Shown here: positions 55,141 through 64,000 of the stretch, in pieces
How positions within the stretch are numbered: the first letter of the stretch is position 1
Layout: each line of letters starts with the position of its first letter
Assembly (NCBI GenBank): GCA_963921795.1
Contig: OY997640.1
Span: 55,370,613-55,434,612, forward strand
DNA: 64,000 nucleotides
Origin: Nannobrachium achirus
Taxonomy: Eukaryota > Chordata > Actinopteri > Myctophiformes > Myctophidae
Reading direction: 5' to 3'
Made by a program: the position numbers and the translations under genes
Notes under the pieces: generated by a model
Told to the model about the DNA's origin: nothing
What the model saw: the letters and a program-made list of their open reading frames with translations, nothing else
Database searches by the model: none

Positions 55141-55264
55141 ATTGAAAATGGCTGGACAGAGGAGAGGTGTGAGATTAGTGATAATAACTTTAACTACTTT
55201 GTATAGCAGTGCTTAGACAATAGCAAATGACACATAGTCAAATAAATAAAATACAATAAAAACG

Positions 55265-55370
<106 letters not shown>

Positions 55371-55649
55371 ATACTTATACCGTATACAATAAATGTGACA
55401 TTGTAAAGTTGAATATGCCGAGAATATGCTAGAGAAGACAGATGTAACACTTCTGTTTATACTCAAGAACTGATCAGGAAGTAGCTCAACCACCATGAGT
55501 ATCGAAACAGACAGATGTTCGTTAGAGGAACGTTACGTATCTTCACTTTATTTAGTCGAGATTTGAGAATCCAAAAGTAGTAAATGTAACAAAGTAAATG
55601 TAACCTGCAAGAATATGAAAATGAATGAATGTGAAGATATCATATAATG

Positions 55650-55783
<134 letters not shown>

Positions 55784-55940
55784 AAACAAAAGTTCTATGC
55801 CTACCTGAGAGGAGTCTTGAGTCTTGATCGTCCATGTTATTGTCCCAGCATCCCCCCAAAATTACATCTACATTAACACACCTCCTAAAGTGCATAGAAC
55901 ATTGATCCACATCCACTATAACCCATCACCAACACTAACA

Positions 55941-55968
55941 CCCTAACCCTAACCCTAACCCTAACCCT
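55941..55968. repeat. Interstitial telomere-like CCCTAA repeat
   Basis: Four and a half CCCTAA units. Two and a half TTAGGG units also lie at about 47981-47996, at the 3' tail of the LINE. Confidence 0.85.
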
Positions 55969-56234
55969 TGTATGAAACAAACAAATAAACCCTCAGTTGG
56001 GTACGCTTCTGTGCATTACACAGCACTCTGATCACTTAAAAACCACACATAAGGCGTTGTATACTGATCCGACTGGTGAGATATCAGTTCTAGCAGATGG
56101 AAGAGATTAAGCCATAAGAAACAGGAAGTGTTACAGGATGTAGCATGTGTGGTTACTTTGGTGGTTGAAACATAAAGTGCAAAGGGACGAAATAACAGCA
56201 ACAGCACAGGCACACAAATGCAAAAACACAGGTG

Positions 56235-56238
<4 letters not shown>

Positions 56239-56307
<69 letters not shown>

Positions 56308-56503
56308 GGCTGAAGTAAAAGCGGATGAGGTTAGGAAGATGAAGACAGTGTGGTGAGTACAAATCCTTGAGGAAGGATAGCTGATTGTTTTTCTCGGCCA
56401 TTAGGAAAGACACACACACACGCACACACAGACACACACACACGCACACACACACACGCGCACACGCACAGTCGCGCACACACAGCGCGCACACGCACAT
56501 ACA
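56239..56503. repeat. Two neighbouring CA-rich microsatellites
   Basis: Pure CA at 56239-56305; CA with CG interruptions at 56408-56503. Confidence 0.95.
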
Positions 56504-57610
56504 CAACAACTGCCGGGCTCTCTAAATAGCCTGAGAGAACTGAAGGTTATTTTTTCTCAGGCTATACTGTGCATGTGCAATTTAACAGCGGTAGGCTACC
56601 CAACTTGTCTTACCTTTGGATGTCTGAAAAGAATATGTCATATTATGAGATACAGAAAAAATAGGCAGAAAGTTAAACAGACAGCGAGTGAGACAGATAT
56701 ACATTTAGATAACCATGCCAGTGATAGGCCTACAAGCATAGCAATAGTAATAAAATGTATTTGAACAGCACAATTTATCAATGAACACAGCTAGTTCAAA
56801 GTAAAGCAACAGAAAAGAACATTTCCATTTAGTTCAATGGAGAAGTGAGACCATGTTAAATTCGGTTCCTCAAGCTATATAGGCTACTTTAGCTCAGCTC
56901 ATTCAATGATACAGATGTAGACAACAAGACAGAGAAAACAGACAGAATACAGTTAGTTAACAAGACTAACCCATATTAATGCCTTGTTACTTTTTCAGTG
57001 TAATGGAATCAGGTGACCACTTTTAAACCTGGTTACTGCAATCCTGTTTACTCATCACCAGCCACCATGTCTTTCATGTGAACTGCATGGCACATACAGT
57101 ATATCTGAGTTTCAGTGGAATTTAAACCAATGTGATCAGTCATTCAGGAACTGGTGGCTAAATCTGACTAGAGACCAATCAGGAGCCTCCCACTCCACCA
57201 CAGACACATCACGGGGCATCCGTCGTCTGAAACCAACATACATCAGCTTTGTCTACATACTGAAGTCAATTCCCGTAAGCACTGCATGATTTCAACATAC
57301 TGACGTGACGTCCACCTCACCATTGCACAGCACTTTGTTACCAATTCCCCCCCTCTGTTTACTGACAACCAGGCAGTGGGAAGCTGAAAGGAAGATAACA
57401 TAGGTGAGTCACCTATAGTGATGAAGATTATGTGATGCTGGTAGGAGGCTAGGATGGGGCACATGTGGGTCCACAGAAGGGTCTTATACAGTAGCCTACT
57501 ACAATACCATCTCTTGGAACAGTAGACCTATGTTGTGTTAGGAAAAATATTGTATATTCACATAGTACCACCCAGCACACATAGAGCCAGGCTGCCAGAA
57601 TACACATGCC

Positions 57611-58007
57611 TCTTACAAGCTAAAAGAATAATTGCATTATCTTGGAAGAGTCTGGGCAAACCGAGTATTTCTCAATGGTTCAGAGAACTGTGTTCATGTC
57701 TACCTCTGGAAAAGATTACATATATTTTGAAGGACAAACAAGAGGTATTTCAGAAGATATGGGGTTGTTTCATTCAATATATGAAAGATTGTAACTTGGG
57801 ACACTTAATGTCAGAACAGGGGGGGGAGTAGTGCTGTTGTTGTTTTTCTTTTCTATGTTTTTTTTTTTTTTTTGTCATGTATTTTTTTTTCTCTCGCTTT
57901 TGCATTTTGTATGTAAAAAAAAAAAAAAAAAAAGTGTAACAATTGTAACAATTGAATTTCCTGTGAAAAAAAGAAAATTTTAATAAATATATTGTTAAAA
58001 AAAAAAA
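57611..58007 (+). mobile_element. 5'-truncated L1 retrotransposon insertion
   Basis: Encodes the C-terminal end of an L1-type ORF2 (CLLQAKRIIALSWKSLGKPS, then EKITYILKDKQEVFQKIWG), followed by a T-rich/A-rich 3'UTR, AATAAA and a poly(A) tail. The 14-bp AGAATACACATGCC flanks it (57597-57610 and 58008-58021), a perfect target-site duplication typical of target-primed reverse transcription. Too short to be active. Confidence 0.92.
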
Positions 58008-58602
58008 AGAATACACATGCCATATTAACCGATTCATGAAAACAGGCCTCATGCCCAAAAGTAAACCACAGCCCATAACTGTTAATGCGCTGTCATTTTG
58101 GGCATAAGGCCTGTTTCAGTGAATCATGTTTAAGCCCGCCATGCTGTGTCATAAGGTTCATAACTGTAAATAATTTCAGCTTAGTGAGAATATTACATGA
58201 TAAATATAGCTTGACTTATATGTGCTGCTGACTCCTGACCTATTACAGCTGTAGAATAGAGTGGTAAACTGTCCTAGTATGATCCTTTGACCTCTATGGT
58301 TCTTAATTGGTTTGACTCACTCTGTTGGCTTATTTGACCCCCAGGGGATTTTTTTCCCATTTCTTTTGTATTATTCATACAAGTGTTTGTTGGTGACATG
58401 TATTTTATGTTAATATTGTATGCTGTTGATACACAACTAAGTCCTCCTTTTAAACTGTGCATTATGCAGCATATCAAAAGATATATTATTTATGCACAGG
58501 GAGTGCTTTGTGGAAACAATAACCATGCCAGTTTATGAAGACCAGCATCAGTCATAGCATAAGCATTTCATTGATGTTTATTCTCCAAAGGTGTGGCCAG
58601 GC

Positions 58603-58629
58603 CAGGCAGGTAGGTAGGTAGGTAGGTAG
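58603..58629. repeat. (AGGT)n tetranucleotide repeat
   Basis: Six AGGT units. Confidence 0.9.
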
Positions 58630-59299
58630 CACACTGTTGCTATCCGTTAGACTGAGAACTTGAAGAGAGTCCAGTCCACTACGTCAACTACTTTATAGCC
58701 TACTGTTACTGCTCGCAACAACAATAGAACTTTTTTGGGGGACATTTCACCCAACTAGCACACAAAGGTAGGCCTACTTTACATCACGATTCCAATTATA
58801 GGTCTATGTGTATTTCTTCTTTGTATGTAGTCGTTTAAACGACTCGTTTATGTAATTTTCGTAGCGGCATATTGCGATTGCGAAACAGTTACACCTGGCA
58901 CGCACTGACGGTAGAATGTTAGGCTGTAGTAGCCTACTATTAGGTCTGTATTAGTTACTCAGCAACATTGCTGTTGCATGTGTTTACTTTGAATGATATT
59001 AACGAAATAACGTATTGATCTCTGAAGTATTAATCGATAGTGGGAAGCGGCAGTACAGTACAGTTACTTACAAGTCAGTACAGTAAAGTTACAGCAGAGA
59101 TTTCAACCGTGATACAGGACCGACCGAACCATTTGCGGAAACATTTTGTCAAGTTAATTGCACGCGTACAGTATCAGTATCAGCCTATGTAGGCCTAGTA
59201 GGTTGTCACCGTGATATTATTGAAGGTAAACGAATTGGTTGATTTATCTTCTCTGACAGTTTGTAAACAAACGTTACTTTAGACTTTAGGATTAGAGAA

Positions 59300-59440
59300 T
59301 CCACCCCTCAAGGAAAATGGTTGCGCCTGGTTGGTTCCACATGCCGACGGGTTTTCTATTGTGATCGACAGACTGCACAGTAACAACATAGGAAGCAACC
59401 GGTTGGACGGGTTTGCAAAATTGCAGACTTTGAGCACTGG
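59300..59440 (+). other. Possible non-coding first exon on the + strand
   Basis: A GC-richer stretch ends GAGCACTGG followed by a consensus GTGAGTGA donor at 59441. There is no ORF. Human TMC6 and TMC8 are head to head, so this would be the expected place for a tmc6 first exon. This is inference from gene order plus one good donor; tmc6 coding exons are not in the window. Confidence 0.25.
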
Positions 59441-59606
59441 GTGAGTGAACTGTGTCTTCTGAAACTAGATGACTGTTTACTTTATTGCTTGTTTACAAAC
59501 ACGGCGTATGGGAATTGGGTGATAAGACGATTTCGGGAACATTTGACAGGTAGACCCAGCACTGTTTTGGCTGGATAGTTTTAAAGTTGGTGAAGAAATC
59601 GCTGTC

Positions 59607-59607
<1 letters not shown>

Positions 59608-59650
<43 letters not shown>
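59608..59650. repeat. (GT)n microsatellite
   Basis: Dinucleotide tract about 170 bases after the candidate donor at 59441. Confidence 0.95.
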
Positions 59651-59651
<1 letters not shown>

Positions 59652-60313
59652 TATTGGGATGCAACAACTGTTACTCTTAAAAATGCTAGACTTTGACTGA
59701 CTCTGCTAAGTTTAAGTTGTGACTGACCATCTGGAGAGAGATATTTCCACGATTGGATTGATTGTCACTTAAAGTAGTCTACTTGTTTTGTAGAAAACTG
59801 CTGTGACATAGCCTACATACTGTACATATTAATAGTGCCAATACAGTTATTTGCAATTGATATTGAATTTAAAAGAGATGGAGTTTTAGGAATTGCATAC
59901 ACTAACTGTGACAACAATGCAATGCAATTTGGTAAAATAATTTGCAGTTTATAATGCAGGACATGTGATGTGGCTGAATTGTAAAGTAGCCTATATTTTC
60001 CTAAGAGGACTTACAGTACCAAGGGCTTCTTAGAGGTGTATTGCATTTACGCAATTTGCACAATATGGGAGTCTTGTGTTTAATTGATCATGTTAGCACA
60101 TTGTAGCCAAAAGGCAAATGTACACATTTGTGGACAGTATAATGTTACCTCCTCTTGCAGAGCAGAGGAAAACCTCCCACAAACCTCCTGGCTCTGTTTA
60201 GGAGTTTCCAGTCTCTGTGATCTAGCCAGCAGAGAGCCTGTAACGTTGCTGCGATTCCTGTGAATGAAGTGGCCAAGGCTTTTTAAATGGTTATGATAAT
60301 GCTTTAATTTTTT

Positions 60314-60475
<162 letters not shown>

Positions 60476-62150
60476 AATCTAATAGCAAATTGATCATTAT
60501 ACACTAAATGTTCTGGCCCCTATCTCCTTGTCAGTCACACTGCTATCTCTCCATTCTCTCTCCTTCCTCTGTTTTACTGTACACTCTGTGAAGTCCTTTA
60601 TCTGGACCTGGCCTTTGTCAAACTACAATTTCCTTCCCTCACTCTCCAGTACGAAAATAGTCAACACCACCACAATTACATACCTCTGTACCAAAATACG
60701 TCTGAGCTCAATAAATTGGCCTGCCCTGTAGTCGTATGTTATCAAAACAGCAAATCTGACGCATTTTATGATAGACATTCAATTGGTTTTATTGATTATT
60801 CACTTTGTTGCTTGTTTACAAGCTGGTCATTGATGACATCAACTCGTGGGAGGTGTTTAATGACATGATATAAACTACAGTACATGTGCTTCTGCTTTCC
60901 AGTCCACATTGTTGCCCCCCAGCCCCCACCCTTTCATATGACGCACAGTAATGACTAATTGAAAACATCAGGGACAAACCCCTGGCTTGTCCTCAACATG
61001 AAGCTGAGCACTTCTCTGTCCCCCTGTTGGGCTTTTGTTGGAAGCCTGGGGAAGACGATCAGGGTTGTTCTTTTAGCCGTGGTCACAAACCAACTTTGTT
61101 GGTCGAGCCGGATTTACACTGGCAGCCAAATCCAGCCTGAATTGATCTGTGTCACATCCCAATTGGAATCTGATTGGTTCCATGTGACCATTTAAACCAA
61201 TCGGATTCCAATCTGGAAGTGGCTTAGATCTGATTCAGGCTAGGTTTGTCTGCAGTCTAAATCAAGCAAACTACAAAATGACGTCACTTGCAACTTCTGA
61301 AAAGCATTACCCCGAATTTGAGTTCGGAAAGCTGCAAAGGTTTGGTGGTGGAGACAGTATAGACAGCCCTTATGTGTTGCACAATGTTCGTCTGTCTGTG
61401 TGTCTGTCCTTCCGTCTGTGGACAGCTAATCTCTGCCACCGTTGGCACGTTGGCAGCGAAACTGTGCATGCACAGTCCCTGGGCCCCAAAGTTTTGACAT
61501 GCTTTTATAGTGCCACTGCCACCAAGTGGCTGATTTGTTCCAAAGTTTGCAGGAATGCTCCGTTTTGAACAAAAATGCCTCAAATCATGAACACAGAAGT
61601 TTTGCAAGTGCATTCCCACTAGGTTGAGAAACAAATGCACCCTTTTCACATTGGCCTGTTATGGCACCAACAGGTAAACTTTTGCAAAACACATTTTTGG
61701 AACAAAATGCCTCAAATCATGAATGCAGCATCCGATTGCTGCAAAAAGCCAAAGAAGACATGGCACCTTTTTCACATTGGCCTACTATAGTGTCACCAGG
61801 AGGCCACAACAAGTTCTCTATCTTTCTGACTACCAGCATGTGTACCAGCTTAATGTGACCCAGTAATGCTTTGTTCATAATAATCTCTTACTACATTCAT
61901 GTGTTGTAGTTTACTTTATTCCGTCCTATATCCACACTCTCTGTAAACTGAGATACAGTAAATCTGAGTTTCATCATATCCTACTCTTTCTTTCTCACTG
62001 TGTTTTGTTTGGCCTTAGTACAGTTTAACTGTGACCTCTCTGTCAGATTGAGTTCATCCAGAGACTCACCCACCCACCCTCCACCAAACCCTCTGTTTCC
62101 TTCACCCCCACAGTGTCCTAGGACAGAGGGACTGCATTAGAGATTGTTAT

Positions 62151-62281
<131 letters not shown>

Positions 62282-62654
62282 CATGGCCATACTGGTCACA
62301 CAGTTGGAAGAGTGACAGTGAAAGATGGAGAGAATGACTTGCTAAGTCAGCAATGCTGAAGACATCTGTTCTGTTCACTCCAGAACTGTGTCTATATTGT
62401 CTGTCTTTGGACTTGCTGAAGCAGAGACTGACACAAACCAATGGGAAAGCAGGGAAAATGGACAGAACAGAATACAATGGAATGGAGACAGAATACAAAC
62501 AATGTTCACTTTTTGTTGGCACAGGACCTTTGTCTGGATACTAAGCACTGCCGTACAGAGCCAAAAGAACACTGAATGAATAGTGAAAAGATAACTCCAA
62601 GTTGAAATAATCCTTTGTCCTGGCTATGCTGTCCTATGCTACCTACATTTCACC

Positions 62655-62970
62655 AGTGGTGAAGTGGTAAAGTAACTAAGTACATTTACTGTACTAGTGA
62701 TGCGTTTTGCATCATATGATGCAAAATGCAAAATGCATCACTAGTCATGCTGAAATACTAAAATATCTAAAAACACAGACTGAACACAAAAGATAACTCA
62801 GGATTGTGTTGATCGTGTCCTAAACAACAATAAAATAAGATAAGGTTGTCCCAGAGGTGAAGTGGCCCTTTAAGTACTGTACTTAAGTGCAATTTTGTCT
62901 TTACTGGAGTATTTCCAATAATTTTACTTCTACTCCACTACATCTGGGATCCAAATATTGTACTTTTACT
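62655..62970. repeat. AAAAGTACT-family MITE with an embedded palindrome
   Basis: Begins CAGTGGTGAAGTGG and contains GGATCCAAATATTGTAC, the reverse of a segment of the element at 24232-24645. A 53-base inverted repeat (62693-62745, ends ACTAGTGATGC and GCATCACTAGT) interrupts it. Confidence 0.65.
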
Positions 62971-63487
62971 CTAGCCTGATACTTCAGTCCGCACATCACC
63001 ACCCCCTGTTGGTGGGTGGTGTGTAGTGTGGACTGAACCCGGAGATATTTTATTTTATTTCAAGCGCGCCTGAAGAGCGGGCGCATTGAATGGGCCAATC
63101 AGGGCTGTAGACTTGAGGCACGTGGTATGCTGGTCCGGTCCCAGCCCCCTCCCTTCGGAGCTGTTCTGCCCACGTGAGATTCCGTAGTGGACTCTGATTG
63201 GTGCTCTTCTGCCCACGTGAGCCGCTAGTGGACTCTGATTGGTCCGTGAAAACTGTCATGGCGGAGTCAGACTCGACTCGAATTCTTTTAATAAACAATA
63301 CAATAGTGCCGTTTCATTACGTTTTAATACCATTTTGCACTAACGTAAACATGCAGTCATCCTATAATTAGAGAGAGAGGTCAGTCAGTCAGTCAGTCAG
63401 TAGGTCACAAAATGCATTATCTATTCACTCGCTTCAGCGACTGAGCTCAAATTTAACATGGCATTGGTCATTAGCATTATACACACG

Positions 63488-63886
63488 TAACCTGACTTTC
63501 GCCAGATAGTTGCAGCAGTGCGTAACGCTCTGCCTTACATCTGGGCGCTCTCGGGCAGACTCGATGTAAGGGGTGGGCCATTTTTTGAATTTCTGTAGCA
63601 GGTGATTGGATGTGGCCGTTTCTATCACAGTCTGGGAGTGCCAACTCCAACCACTCATATTGGCCTGTCTGCATGACGTTGCACCCAGAATCCGCCTCCT
63701 GGGTTTCCACGTGGTCTGCAATCAGACTCTATTGGCTCAGAGCCGCTCAGAGCCCGCCCATAGCTGCCGCTGATTGGTCCGGCCCGGGACTTTACGAGTG
63801 TTATCAACTCTGGCCGAGCAAGCCCAGATGGTAAAAGCAGAGCGTTATATACGCAATGCTGCCACCATCTGGCGAAAGTCAGGTTA
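63488..63886. mobile_element. MITE with ~45-bp inverted ends and exact 9-bp target duplication
   Basis: Ends TAACCTGACTTTCGCCAGAT and ATCTGGCGAAAGTCAGGTTA are perfect inverted repeats, with similarity extending to about 45 bases (to GCAGAGCGTTA). ATACACACG flanks it at 63479-63487 and 63887-63895. A 9-bp duplication is characteristic of Mutator-like elements. Interior GC-rich and non-coding. Confidence 0.9.
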
Positions 63887-64000
63887 ATACACACGGTGAC
63901 GGAGCCCGAATTTCATTTTTCCCACATTCTAGCGATTTATTAGCGTTTCTTCACTCTACAGCTCTACAGCCTCTTGTCAGGGTTACGGTCCGTTCCTCCA

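Noticed and set aside
61278-61649. Overlapping frames on both strands at 61.3-61.6 kb
   Set aside because: No family resemblance, no splice context and similar length on both strands; chance open frames.

Overview
This window is nuclear DNA from a vertebrate, almost certainly a ray-finned fish. Genes are split into short exons with GT/AG introns. Long CA/GT, GA and TA microsatellites are very dense. Non-coding DNA is full of short non-autonomous DNA transposons, tRNA-derived SINEs, an L1 fragment and another LINE fragment. Nothing prokaryotic is present (no operons, CRISPR arrays or ribosome binding sites). I cannot name the species.

I could assemble five genes from splice sites, reading-frame continuity and family resemblance. 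tk1 (thymidine kinase 1) runs on the + strand and only its last two coding exons are in the window (411-1176). Four genes follow on the - strand. syngr2 (synaptogyrin) has 4 exons, 252 aa, 6646-16377. Receptor A is a PECAM1/Fc-receptor-like protein with 13 coding exons, 512 aa, 18819-24682. Receptor B is its tandem paralogue with 10 coding exons, 508 aa, 25489-36958. tmc8 (transmembrane channel-like 8) has 15 coding exons, 691 aa, 39489-55140. For each of these four, exon lengths sum to an exact multiple of three and splice phases agree at every junction. tk1, syngr2 and tmc8 are also neighbours on human 17q25.3, so this is a conserved block with two Ig-superfamily receptors between syngr2 and tmc8. 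From 55.2 to 64 kb I see no coding gene; a possible non-coding first exon on the + strand ends at 59440, where human gene order would predict tmc6.

Layout: 1-1.9 kb tk1 end and 3'UTR; 2.07-2.88 kb an array of nested inverted repeats; 6.6-16.4 kb syngr2 with a large intron 1; 18.8-24.7 kb receptor A; 25.5-37.0 kb receptor B, whose first Ig-domain intron carries a young 5.5-kb tandem element; 37-39.4 kb SINEs and a complex inverted repeat; 39.5-55.1 kb tmc8, whose introns hold a LINE, nested transposons and many microsatellites; 55.2-64 kb intergenic with an L1 insertion and a MITE with 9-bp target duplications.

The most unusual items are: (1) the tandem element at 29906-35409, two head-to-tail copies sharing matching-length 154-bp and 313-bp ends but with a 4.5-kb versus a 49-bp centre, each carrying a strongly foldable domain capped by a GTAA tetraloop; (2) the receptor pair with matched ectodomains but opposite tails, four tyrosines in A and none in B; (3) inverted copies of one repeat at 19.2 and 38.1 kb that bracket most of the receptor array; (4) a tmc8 in which the tryptophan of the TMC signature CWE is glutamine; and (5) several long near-perfect hairpins. 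The genes share a neighbourhood, not an obvious pathway: nucleotide salvage (tk1), vesicle membrane (syngr2), leukocyte or endothelial surface receptors (A, B) and a TMC membrane protein (tmc8).
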